Part shown: in pieces, positions 7,600 to 14,411 of the stretch
How positions within the stretch are numbered: position 1 is the stretch's first letter
How the letters are laid out: the number at the start of each line of letters is the position of its first letter
NCBI GenBank assembly: GCA_017522745.1
Contig: JAFWYI010000150.1
Location: forward strand, 1-14,411
Direction: 5' to 3'
Length of the DNA stretch: 14,411 bases
Origin: Mailhella sp.
GTDB lineage: Bacteria; Desulfobacterota; Desulfovibrionia; Desulfovibrionales; Desulfovibrionaceae
Made by a program: the position numbers and the translations under genes
Notes under the pieces: generated by a model
Databases searched by the model: none
Told to the model about the DNA's origin: nothing
Seen by the model: the letters and a program-made list of their open reading frames with translations, nothing else

Positions 7600-7625
7600 A
7601 AAAAAAGCAGGCGGTGAAGCCTGCT
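7600..7625 (-). terminator. Intrinsic terminator of the HU gene
   Basis: Read on the minus strand, AGCAGGC (7625-7619) pairs with GCCTGCT (7612-7606) around a six-base loop and runs into TTTTTTT down to 7600. It lies 25 bases after the HU stop codon and makes HU a single-gene unit separate from xth. Confidence 0.92.
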
Positions 7626-7650
7626 TCTTTGACATTGTATAAAACAACTA

Positions 7651-7926
7651 TCAGTCGTTGATATATTCCTTCAGTTCCTTACCAGCACGGAAGAAAGGAA
7701 GGCGCTTGGGGCTCACTTCCACACGATCGCCGGTACGAGGGTTACGACCCGCGTAAGAGCCGTATTCCTTCACCTTGAAGCTACCGAAGCCGCGGATCTC
7801 CACGCGGTCACCTTCAAGAAGGGCGTTCTTCATGCAGTCCACAAAGGTGTTCACCACGAGCGTAGCGTCATCCAGAGAAATGTTGGACTGTTCGGCAAGA
7901 TTTTTGATCAGTTCACTCTTGTTCAT
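7651..7926 (-). CDS. HU/IHF-family DNA-binding protein (HU-like)
   Basis: This 91-residue protein has the complete HU/IHF fold: two N-terminal helices with the NKSELI start, the GFGSF turn (residues 46-50), and the beta arm with RNPRTG (61-66), whose proline 63 kinks DNA. A PFFRAGKELK tail is also typical. It binds and bends DNA as a dimer in the nucleoid. HU and IHF subunits cannot be told apart reliably here; length and the RNPRTG arm fit a generic HU homodimer best. The start at 7926 is supported by GGAGAAG just upstream. The gene has its own promoter candidate, with an inverted repeat inside it, and its own terminator. It follows prfB on the same strand. Confidence 0.93.
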   Translation of the reverse strand: MNKSELIKNLAEQSNISLDDATLVVNTFVDCMKNALLEGDRVEIRGFGSFKVKEYGSYAGRNPRTGDRVEVSPKRLPFFRAGKELKEYIND

Positions 7927-8022
7927 GACTTCTCCGTCATACGGTTTTGCCTCGCCGAAACGCAGGCAGGAAAGACGATATTTGAACAGGATCGCCCTGT
8001 ACGTTTTGTTCTCGGATAAGCC

Positions 8023-8051
8023 TGTATAACGCTATTCGCGTTATGTTGCAA
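8023..8051 (-). promoter_or_regulatory. Candidate promoter of the HU gene
   Basis: On the minus strand TTGCAA (8051-8046) and TATACA (8028-8023) are 17 bases apart, each matching 4 of 6 consensus positions. The predicted start leaves a leader of roughly 90 bases. The -35 box lies 12 bases beyond the prfB stop codon. Confidence 0.5.
8026..8044. repeat. Inverted repeat within the HU promoter spacer
   Basis: ATAACGC (8026-8032) and GCGTTAT (8038-8044) are perfect 7-base arms around a five-base centre. The element fills the space between the candidate -35 and -10 boxes and overlaps the -10 by three bases, a typical repressor position. With no T-run on either side it is a poor terminator. It may be an operator or a leftover hairpin at the end of prfB. 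Confidence 0.5.
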
Positions 8052-8063
8052 GGCGCTGAGCCG

Positions 8064-9176
8064 CTATTTCTGTGCCTGCTCGTGCCTGTAAAGCAGGTGA
8101 TCCCGCAGGAAGGCGTCTATGCGGCCATCGAGTACGGCATCCACGTCACCCGCTTCACAGCCGGTGCGATGATCTTTCACCAGGCGATACGGCTGAAGCG
8201 TATACGTGCGGATCTGGCTGCCGAAAGCGATGGCGTCCTTCCCCGCATAATCGGCCTGACGAGCCGCGTCGCGCTTGCTCTGCTCATAGGCATAAAGACG
8301 GGCCTTCAGCACACGCATGGCGCTGTCGCGGTTGCTCTGCTGAGAACGCTGGTTCTGGCACTGAGCCACGATGCCCGTGGGGATATGCGTGATACGCACG
8401 GCGGATTCCGTCTTGTTCACGTGCTGGCCGCCAGCGCCGGAGGCACGGTACACGTCGATACGCAGATCCGCTTCCTTGATCTCGATGCCCTGGATCTCGC
8501 CGGCGTCGGGGATAAGGTCCACAGAAACAAAGGAAGTCTGACGACGGCCGGAAGCGTCAAAGGGAGAGATACGAATGAGACGATGCACGCCCTTCTCGCC
8601 GCGCAGGAGACCGTAGGCGTTATCGCCCTGGATACGGATGGTCACGGACTTGATGCCGGCTTCATCGCCGGGAAGCAAGTCGACGATCTCCGACTTGAAG
8701 CCCTGAGATTCAGCCCAGCGCAGATACATGCGTTCCAGCATTTCCGCCCAGTCCTGAGCCTCGGTACCACCTGCGCCGGGATGGATATCCATAAGCACGT
8801 CCATGTGGTCGGCCTCGCCGCTGAGGAGGACGGTCATCTCGGTCTGCGTGAGGAGCTTTTCCAGCAGATCGGCCTGTTCGTTCAGCGTTTCAAGGGCATC
8901 ATCTTCGCCTTCAGACACGAAGCCCAGCCACTCCTGCGTTTCCTCATAGGCGGTACGCAGTTCACGGTAGCGGGCGACTTCAGCTTCCACACGGCTCTTT
9001 TCCTTCAGCACGGGGGTGAGCTTTTCCTGATCGTTCCATGCGTCAGGACTGGAAATGATCTTCTCTATTTCTTCAAGGCGAGCTTCGCGGGAAGGCAGGT
9101 CAAGGCGGCCCCAGAGAGAGTTGAACTGCTCGGTCAGGGCATTGCAGCGCGAACGGAGTTCGGCCAGCTGTATCAT
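8064..9176 (-). CDS. prfB: Peptide chain release factor 2, encoded in a single frame
   Basis: RF2 recognises UGA and UAA stop codons in the ribosomal A site and triggers peptidyl-tRNA hydrolysis. The 370-residue product has the RF2-specific SPF tripeptide (S204-F206) that reads the stop codon and the catalytic GGQ (G249-Q251), almost at E. coli positions. The start at 9174-9176 is chosen because AAGGA lies upstream and because codons 25-26 then align with the E. coli frameshift site; a longer open frame to 9323 only runs into lnt. Unlike E. coli, no +1 frameshift is needed: codon 25 is CTT followed directly by GAC, without the extra T that creates an in-frame TGA. The gene starts 4 bases after the lnt stop, so it is probably cotranscribed and perhaps translationally coupled. 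Confidence 0.96.
   Translation of the reverse strand: MIQLAELRSRCNALTEQFNSLWGRLDLPSREARLEEIEKIISSPDAWNDQEKLTPVLKEKSRVEAEVARYRELRTAYEETQEWLGFVSEGEDDALETLNEQADLLEKLLTQTEMTVLLSGEADHMDVLMDIHPGAGGTEAQDWAEMLERMYLRWAESQGFKSEIVDLLPGDEAGIKSVTIRIQGDNAYGLLRGEKGVHRLIRISPFDASGRRQTSFVSVDLIPDAGEIQGIEIKEADLRIDVYRASGAGGQHVNKTESAVRITHIPTGIVAQCQNQRSQQSNRDSAMRVLKARLYAYEQSKRDAARQADYAGKDAIAFGSQIRTYTLQPYRLVKDHRTGCEAGDVDAVLDGRIDAFLRDHLLYRHEQAQK
9099..9113 (-). other. Relict of the RF2 programmed-frameshift site
   Basis: Codons 22-26 of prfB read TGG GGC CGC CTT GAC. The E. coli autoregulatory site is AGG GGG TAT CTT TGA C. The G-rich anti-ribosomal stretch, the slippery CTT at codon 25 and the following GAC are all retained in register, but the T that makes the in-frame TGA is absent. 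Confidence 0.7.
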
Positions 9177-9180
9177 GGTA

Positions 9181-10935
9181 CTATCCTTTCTTTTCGTTGT
9201 AATCGTATGTAAAGCGCCTGAAACGACGGCACAGCGGCAAGCATAGCGCGGCAAGCAGGATGACTGCAAGAGCCGGAAGCCACGGGTGCAGATAGAAATA
9301 CGGCGTATGGCCCTGCAAAGCAAGCATTATGCCTGTATGGACGCCATCCTGAAACAAGGCCCAGCTGTCTTCTTCCTTTCCCATGGCGTGGATGCCGCCC
9401 AGCGGATCGAGGAAGGCAGTGATCCCGCTGTTCGTGGACCGGGCGACCCAGCGCCCCTGCTCCACGGCCCGCATGAGAGAAAGATGCAGATGCTGCATGG
9501 GAGCCGAGGTGAAATCGTACCACGCGTCGTTACTGACATTCAGCAACATCTGCGCACCGTCGGCTACACGCTGGCGGGCCAGTTCAGGAAAGATCGCCTC
9601 ATAGCAGATGAGCATGCCCAGCGGAACGGCGGGCCTCCCCTGAGGTTCCAGCAGAAAAAGGGCTTCATCCCCTCCCGCAGTGAAGCCTCCAAGCCCCTGA
9701 AGCAGCGGCTCGAAGATCTTCCAGTCCAACACTGGCGGCAGGTATTCGCCAAAGGGCACGAGATGTTCCTTGGCATACTTTCCGGCATCGCCGTTTTCCG
9801 TAAGCAGGAACGCCCTGTTGAACAAGACCCGACCACCGGGGCGATATTCCACACCGGGGGCCCCGAACACCAGCGGGATGCCCAGATCCCGCACGAAAGC
9901 TCGAAGAGGCTCACTGTTGCGGCTGGCCGGATAAGCGAACGGCATGGCCGTTTCCGGCCAGAGCAGCATATCGGGAAGGACAGCGTTTTGCGATGAACTC
10001 CGCGGCTCTCCGATGGACAGCCCCATCTCGGCCGCTGCAGCCTTCGCGTCAGGAACAGGACTTACTGGCAGTATGGCTCCCGCCCCTCCCGCCTCCTGCG
10101 ACATAGCAGCGGACTGCTCCACGCTTCTGCGTACAGCATCCACACTGAGGCGGATATATTTCTCGAGCGTGAGGCGCTGGTTCTCCTGCGACCATTTCAT
10201 GTCCTGCCGGATATTGCCCTGCACCATGGTCATGGTCACAGGCACGCCCTCTTCCGCAACACGAGCAGGAAAACTGGAGATCCGCCATGCGCCGAACAGC
10301 AGACATCCTCCGAGAAGGAGCAATGCCAGCATCGCGCATCGGAACCCTTCTTGGAAAAACTCCCGCGAACGATCACGGCTCCACGCGCAGATGCCTTCCA
10401 CGAGAAGACAGGCCACCGCCGTCAGAAGTCCGGAATAGGCATACGTTCCCATCAGGCTCAGTGGCTGGAGCAGAAGCGGCCATGCCGCAAGACCGGACGA
10501 AAGCGTGAGCCAGGGGAAACCGGTAACGAACCAGCCGCGCCCCCACTCCAACAGCATCCAGACAAGACCGGCAGACAGGGCACGGCGGCACGGCGTAAGC
10601 TCACGCAGGCGGAACATCAGCCACGAGAACGCCCCGCCCCACAGGGCTACATACATCCCCAGCAGGATGGAACAGGGCGCCGCCAGCGCCCACGGAAAAG
10701 CGCCGTATTTATGTGCAGCAACGGCTATCCAGTACAGGGACGCGGCCGCACCGGGGATACCCGCTCCCCAACCCAGACGAAACGGAGTACTGCCGCATGT
10801 TCCCAGGATATAGAGAACGGCTGGGTATACGAGCACGGCATACGGAATATGGACGAAAAGGTTGGCTGTACCAAAAAAAAGCGAACACGAAGCCAGCGCC
10901 ATGAGCGCGAAATACGAACAGTGCGATGGCTTCAT
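9181..10935 (-). CDS. lnt: Apolipoprotein N-acyltransferase
   Basis: Lnt adds the third acyl chain to the N-terminal cysteine of lipoproteins, the last step of lipoprotein maturation in the inner membrane of Gram-negative bacteria. The 584-residue protein has an N-terminal set of membrane segments (about 1-220), a periplasmic nitrilase-like domain, and a C-terminal membrane segment (about 550-572). The catalytic triad is visible: E328 in WPETAMPF, K389 in AKEHLVPFGEYLP and C444 in ICYEAIFPEL. It is longer than the ~510-residue E. coli enzyme, mainly because of a low-complexity Ala/Ser/Pro-rich insertion at about 270-322. Its ATG overlaps the comM stop codon by four bases (ATGA), with GGGAG five bases upstream, so translation is probably coupled. 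prfB follows after 4 bases. Confidence 0.95.
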   Translation of the reverse strand: MKPSHCSYFALMALASCSLFFGTANLFVHIPYAVLVYPAVLYILGTCGSTPFRLGWGAGIPGAAASLYWIAVAAHKYGAFPWALAAPCSILLGMYVALWGGAFSWLMFRLRELTPCRRALSAGLVWMLLEWGRGWFVTGFPWLTLSSGLAAWPLLLQPLSLMGTYAYSGLLTAVACLLVEGICAWSRDRSREFFQEGFRCAMLALLLLGGCLLFGAWRISSFPARVAEEGVPVTMTMVQGNIRQDMKWSQENQRLTLEKYIRLSVDAVRRSVEQSAAMSQEAGGAGAILPVSPVPDAKAAAAEMGLSIGEPRSSSQNAVLPDMLLWPETAMPFAYPASRNSEPLRAFVRDLGIPLVFGAPGVEYRPGGRVLFNRAFLLTENGDAGKYAKEHLVPFGEYLPPVLDWKIFEPLLQGLGGFTAGGDEALFLLEPQGRPAVPLGMLICYEAIFPELARQRVADGAQMLLNVSNDAWYDFTSAPMQHLHLSLMRAVEQGRWVARSTNSGITAFLDPLGGIHAMGKEEDSWALFQDGVHTGIMLALQGHTPYFYLHPWLPALAVILLAALCLPLCRRFRRFTYDYNEKKG

Positions 10936-12452
10936 GCCTGCTCCCTGTCCAGCATACGGCAGCTGAGCGCCTCGGCGACATGCGGAAGCGTGATGGAGGC
11001 AGAGCCTTCAAGGTCGGCAATGGTACGAGCCACGCGAAGTATGCGGGTATAGGCTCTGGCCGACAGCGCCAGCGACTCCACGGCGTTCCCGAGGAACTCG
11101 TGTTCTTCCCGACCGAGGCGACAATGCTCTTCCAGCAGGACCCCGGAAAGGGAAGCATTGGTACGGCATCCGGTCCCACGGTAACGTGCGCTCTGTACCT
11201 CTCTCGCGCGTTGTACCCGTTCGCGGATCTCAGCCGATGAAGGCCCGGAGCGCGCGGCCCGGAGATCCTCATACGAGACGGCCGGAACTTCCACATGCAG
11301 GTCGATACGGTCGAGCAGCGGGCCGGAAAGGCGCGAACGATACCGGGCCACCGCCTGTGCAGAACAGGTGCAGGTATGGCGGGGATCGGTACTGTACCCG
11401 CATGGGCAGGGATTCATGGCGGCGACCAGCATGAAATCCGCCGGATAGGTGATGGAATAGGTCGCCCGCGAAATGGACACCGTGCCCTGCTCCAGCGGCT
11501 GACGCAGGACTTCAAGGGCCTGCCTCTGAAATTCCGGCAGTTCATCAAGGAATAGGACACCGTGATGAGCGAGGCTCACCTCCCCCGGATGCGGAGGAAC
11601 GCCGCCACCGATGACGGATACGCTGGAGTCGCTGTGATGCGGAGTGCGGAACGGACGCCGCGTCATAAGCCCATGCCCGGAGAGAAGACGCGCCACACTG
11701 TATATCTTGGTGACTTCCAGAGCCTCTTCAAAATCGAGCGGAGGGAGTATGCCGGGCATGCGCCGGGCAAGCATGGTCTTACCGCTGCCGGGAGGACCGA
11801 TGAGAAGGATATTATGCGCCCCGGCTGCGGCTATCTCCATAGCGCGCTTGGCACGCTCCTGCCCCTTCACATCGGCGAAGTCGAACAGAAATTCCTCAGC
11901 GTTTTCAGGAGAAGGCGGCACGGCGGCCTTAAGCTCGGCATGCCCCATGAGAAACGCTACGGCCTCGCCCAGAGTATGCGCCGAAAACACAGGAAGCCCT
12001 TCTACGACAGCGGCTTCGCCGGCATTGTCAGGAGCTACAAGCAGGCCGCGCGCCTTTTCGTTGCGGGCCAGAAGAGCAAGAGGAAGTACGCCGGGAACAG
12101 GTTTGAGCCTGCCGTCCAGCGAAAGTTCTGCCGCAGAGAACCAGCCTTCGAGGACCTCGGCAGGCATCACACCAGCCGCGGCCAGAAGCCCGAGAGCAAG
12201 GGGCAGATCGTAGGCAGAACCTTCCTTGCGCCTGTCTGCAGGGGCAAGATTGACGGTGATACGCGCCGGGGGCAGTTTGAATCCGGAATTCTGCAGAGCC
12301 TTGAACACGCGCTCCCGCGCTTCGCGCACGGCACCTTCGGCCAGACCGACCATCACGAACGACGGCATCCCCTGGCGGCTGTAGTCCACCTCAAGATCCA
12401 CGCGATAGGCGTCCACCCCATGGAGGGCGCCACAGGCCAGCTGTACCACCAT
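10932..12452 (-). CDS. comM: YifB/ComM family magnesium-chelatase-like AAA+ ATPase
   Basis: The 506-residue protein has the three ComM parts. An N-terminal ChlI-like Lon-fold domain (about 20-140) is followed by a Mg-chelatase AAA+ domain with Walker A GPPGSGKT (219-226) and Walker B GVLFLDE (about 295), and a C-terminal Mg-chelatase domain (about 400-500) ending SCRMLDREQA. In Vibrio cholerae, ComM is a hexameric branch-migration helicase acting during natural transformation. The gene is also widespread in bacteria not known to be competent, so a general recombination role is possible. The start at 12452 has GAGG six bases upstream. It lies 7 bases after lptD and overlaps lnt by 4 bases, so it is in the middle of an envelope operon. 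A second competence-type gene, comEC, lies elsewhere in the window. Confidence 0.93.
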   Translation of the reverse strand: MVVQLACGALHGVDAYRVDLEVDYSRQGMPSFVMVGLAEGAVREARERVFKALQNSGFKLPPARITVNLAPADRRKEGSAYDLPLALGLLAAAGVMPAEVLEGWFSAAELSLDGRLKPVPGVLPLALLARNEKARGLLVAPDNAGEAAVVEGLPVFSAHTLGEAVAFLMGHAELKAAVPPSPENAEEFLFDFADVKGQERAKRAMEIAAAGAHNILLIGPPGSGKTMLARRMPGILPPLDFEEALEVTKIYSVARLLSGHGLMTRRPFRTPHHSDSSVSVIGGGVPPHPGEVSLAHHGVLFLDELPEFQRQALEVLRQPLEQGTVSISRATYSITYPADFMLVAAMNPCPCGYSTDPRHTCTCSAQAVARYRSRLSGPLLDRIDLHVEVPAVSYEDLRAARSGPSSAEIRERVQRAREVQSARYRGTGCRTNASLSGVLLEEHCRLGREEHEFLGNAVESLALSARAYTRILRVARTIADLEGSASITLPHVAEALSCRMLDREQA

Positions 12453-12459
12453 ATCAGCC

Positions 12460-14411
12460 TCAGAAGTTCAGACCGGGCAGTTCAAGGATAACGCGATACG
12501 AAGTTTCACGACCAGTGCGTTCAACAGCGCCAAGCAGATGGAAACACTGATGATAGTAGCCCGCAACGAATTCACGTTCGTAGTTATCGCCGGTAGTCAC
12601 GTCATCCTGCGTGCGGTAGAACAGCTTGACGTTCTTGCCCACATTGAGGGCGAAAGTATTGGCAAGCAGACGAAGAGGCTTGTTGAACTCGATATCGTGG
12701 AAATTATCGCGCTTCATTTCCTCACGGTAATTGTAGTAGGGATCGCGGGTATTGTAGCCGATACTCCAGGAGCCCCACTGCGGATGATGGAGCGTGAGCG
12801 CGGTATCGCTGCGGGTCACACCGTCTCCATACATGGAAATGTACATACGATTGGACAAGGTAAGCCAGTCCAGAGGAGAAAATTCCAGATAGGAGTAGGC
12901 GTCCATGACCGGCTTGCGGGCATACTTGTCACGGTAAAGATTACGGGAAGCCTCATCAAGGTCGTAACCGGTACCGATCTCCCAGCGCACGGGATCACGA
13001 TACGTATCATAGCGGCTATAGCCCGCGCCGTCTTTCTTCACCGTGGAGTTCTTGACCGTGAACACGTTGGTGATGGAGGCGCGTATCTGCTGAGAAGGTT
13101 TGATACGGTCGAACTCGTCAAAAATGGGATTGCTCGCCTGATCCTTCTCAGGGATCCAGCCATACATGATGCGAGGCTGGATACGGTGCTTCAGCCCCAC
13201 CATACGGCTCTGCCCCACAGTCTCGGCAGAAGCCTCCAGCATGCGATCCTTCATGTCCCAGATACGGGAAAGCTGCATGAATGCCGTTGCGCTGGCTTCA
13301 GGGATAAAGCGGTCCTTGGTGCCACTGCCACGGGTGGATTTATCCGAACCCAGCACCTCATGATTGCTGTTGTAGTACGTCTGACGGAAGCCGCCGTTCA
13401 GCAGCATGGAGAAGCCGGGAAGGTCCATGGGCACGGTGATCTCAGGATGGATCTCGGTACGCAGGCCGCGAACGCCCTTGTTGCGGTAGGCATAGGTCGC
13501 GGAAACCTGGCCCTGCAATTCGATGGGCAGTCCTTCCACGATGCGCCCCTTGAACAGATAGGCGTTCAGGGGAATGCTCTGCACCGTGGTGTCATCGCTA
13601 TGCGACATATTGCCATGCCCAAGTTCTGCGAGCTGTTCATAGCGGAAGCCGAGGCTGACCATGAAACGATCCCAGTCGCGGTACAGGAAGCCTTCGCTCA
13701 CACGCGGCTTATCCACTTCGGCGATATCGCGACCGAACATGTTATACATCGCATCACGAGAACGGTTGAAGCCGGTCTTCATGTTGCGGAACTGGCTCAG
13801 GAAGTTCTGATCCGAGACATAATCCAGATTATAGCGGTAACGCCACGGAGAATCGCCCATGAAGCCTTCGCCCATGCCGCGCAACCAGAAGCGTTCCTCG
13901 TTGGTATTGATATGACCATCCGTAGGATTGACCCTGTCACCATACTCCTCACGGATGACATGCTTATCGTACAGAAGATCGAGGGCCAGCCAGGTCTTGT
14001 CCTTATCACGCGTATGAGCCCGATATTCCAGACTCGGCATGATGCCGACCTTGCTCATATACGTGCCATAGAACGTGAGGTCGCGACTCTCATCAATGAC
14101 GTGATAATACGGCTGAGTGTAGAAGAAGCCGTTCAGGCTGCTGTAGCCCGCATCCGGCAGAAGGAGACCGGACTGCCGGGTGGTCTTGGCAGGTAGGATC
14201 ATGTACGGAGCATCCATGATCGGGATATCGAGGATGTTCAGCGTGCTGTGCTTGAGCTTGGCATAACCGTCGATCTCGACTTCGACCTCATTGGCCGCCA
14301 GCGACCACGCCGGGCGGTCGCCATCGCAGGCCGTGACCTTGGCGTTCTGGAACACATAGCGGTCGCCAAGGAGCTTATCCACCTTGTCGCCGGAAAGGTA
14401 CATGTGAGGCC
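12460..14411 (-). CDS. lptD: LPS-assembly protein LptD (5' end outside the window)
   Basis: LptD is the outer-membrane beta-barrel that, with LptE, inserts LPS into the outer leaflet. The frame is open to the right edge, so the signal peptide and much of the periplasmic jellyroll are missing; about 650 residues remain. These start with the end of the OstA-type domain (FQNAKVTACDGDRPAW) and continue into the barrel with LPAKTTRQSGLLLP, the usual barrel-entry motif. The chain ends with alternating residues and a final phenylalanine (LELPGLNF), the beta-barrel insertion signal. A cysteine in the N-terminal part (codon 14326-14328) and one near the C-terminus (12544-12546) match positions used for the interdomain disulfide in E. 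coli LptD. It heads the visible lptD-comM-lnt-prfB unit; its promoter is off-window. Confidence 0.92.
   Translation of the reverse strand, partial: PHMYLSGDKVDKLLGDRYVFQNAKVTACDGDRPAWSLAANEVEVEIDGYAKLKHSTLNILDIPIMDAPYMILPAKTTRQSGLLLPDAGYSSLNGFFYTQPYYHVIDESRDLTFYGTYMSKVGIMPSLEYRAHTRDKDKTWLALDLLYDKHVIREEYGDRVNPTDGHINTNEERFWLRGMGEGFMGDSPWRYRYNLDYVSDQNFLSQFRNMKTGFNRSRDAMYNMFGRDIAEVDKPRVSEGFLYRDWDRFMVSLGFRYEQLAELGHGNMSHSDDTTVQSIPLNAYLFKGRIVEGLPIELQGQVSATYAYRNKGVRGLRTEIHPEITVPMDLPGFSMLLNGGFRQTYYNSNHEVLGSDKSTRGSGTKDRFIPEASATAFMQLSRIWDMKDRMLEASAETVGQSRMVGLKHRIQPRIMYGWIPEKDQASNPIFDEFDRIKPSQQIRASITNVFTVKNSTVKKDGAGYSRYDTYRDPVRWEIGTGYDLDEASRNLYRDKYARKPVMDAYSYLEFSPLDWLTLSNRMYISMYGDGVTRSDTALTLHHPQWGSWSIGYNTRDPYYNYREEMKRDNFHDIEFNKPLRLLANTFALNVGKNVKLFYRTQDDVTTGDNYEREFVAGYYHQCFHLLGAVERTGRETSYRVILELPGLNF

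Noticed and set aside
6572..7642. A 356-codon plus-strand frame that starts on the tRNA-His gene and runs opposite xth.
   Set aside because: It begins inside a structured tRNA, crosses that tRNA's terminator, and lies antisense to a clear exonuclease III.
8026..8044. The inverted repeat after prfB read as the prfB terminator.
   Set aside because: There is no T-run after it on the minus strand, and it falls between plausible promoter boxes of the HU gene, so an operator reading is preferred.
9177..9323. An N-terminal extension of RF2 by 49 codons.
   Set aside because: It lies within the end of lnt in another frame, has no conserved residues, and the ATG at 9176 has a ribosome-binding site and restores E. 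coli-like numbering.
12538..14196. A 552-codon open frame on the plus strand opposite lptD.
   Set aside because: Its translation has no recognisable domain, while the minus strand encodes a clear LptD. Strong codon bias in this GC-rich DNA keeps the opposite frame open by chance.
1..14411. Search by eye for CRISPR arrays, insertion sequences, integrase or phage genes, toxin-antitoxin pairs, retrons and long direct repeats.
   Set aside because: No regularly spaced repeats, transposase-like proteins or terminal inverted repeats were seen; the tRNA-His gene has no integrase or duplicated 3' end beside it.

Overview
The window looks like chromosomal DNA of a Gram-negative sulfidogenic deltaproteobacterium, most probably a Desulfovibrionaceae member (Desulfovibrio/Bilophila/Mailhella type). 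This rests on an NrfD/PsrC-type membrane subunit whose best fit is DsrP of the DsrMKJOP complex, on lipopolysaccharide and lipoprotein genes (LptD, Lnt, a family 9 glycosyltransferase), and on moderately GC-rich, C-ending codon use. The lineage is an inference; no rRNA is present to confirm it. Almost everything is core housekeeping sequence. I see no transposon, phage, CRISPR array, toxin-antitoxin or defence cassette, and every gap between genes is under 200 bases.

Layout. (1) Plus strand, 1-2374: the 3' end of a probable dsrP with a terminator, then a likely two-gene unit of upp (uracil salvage) and a heptosyltransferase-like glycosyltransferase. A near-consensus promoter drives this unit, and a CRP/FNR-type palindrome sits on its -35 box. 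(2) A bidirectional terminator at 2374-2412 separates this from the minus-strand pair murA and comEC (2419-6447). A terminator hairpin lies between those two genes, so comEC is probably weakly expressed. (3) A single tRNA-His(GUG) on the plus strand at 6575-6650, with its own promoter and terminator. (4) Minus strand, 6737-14411: lptD (5' end beyond the window), comM/yifB, lnt and prfB form a tightly packed unit with spacings of 7, -4 and 4 bases. After it come an HU gene with its own promoter and terminator, and xth (exonuclease III) with its own promoter.

How the genes fit together. Much of the window concerns envelope construction: MurA makes the first committed peptidoglycan precursor, Lnt completes lipoprotein acylation, LptD inserts LPS in the outer membrane, and the family 9 glycosyltransferase probably adds LPS core sugars. 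ComEC and ComM are both present and in other bacteria act in DNA uptake and recombination of incoming DNA. HU and exonuclease III are DNA maintenance proteins. The most interesting signals are small: a fossil of the RF2 programmed-frameshift site in prfB (same codon as in E. coli, but one base shorter, so in frame), the CRP/FNR-type palindrome over the upp promoter, the terminator placed directly before comEC with no visible ribosome-binding site, and an inverted repeat inside the HU promoter. I did not find a new multi-gene system here and do not claim one.
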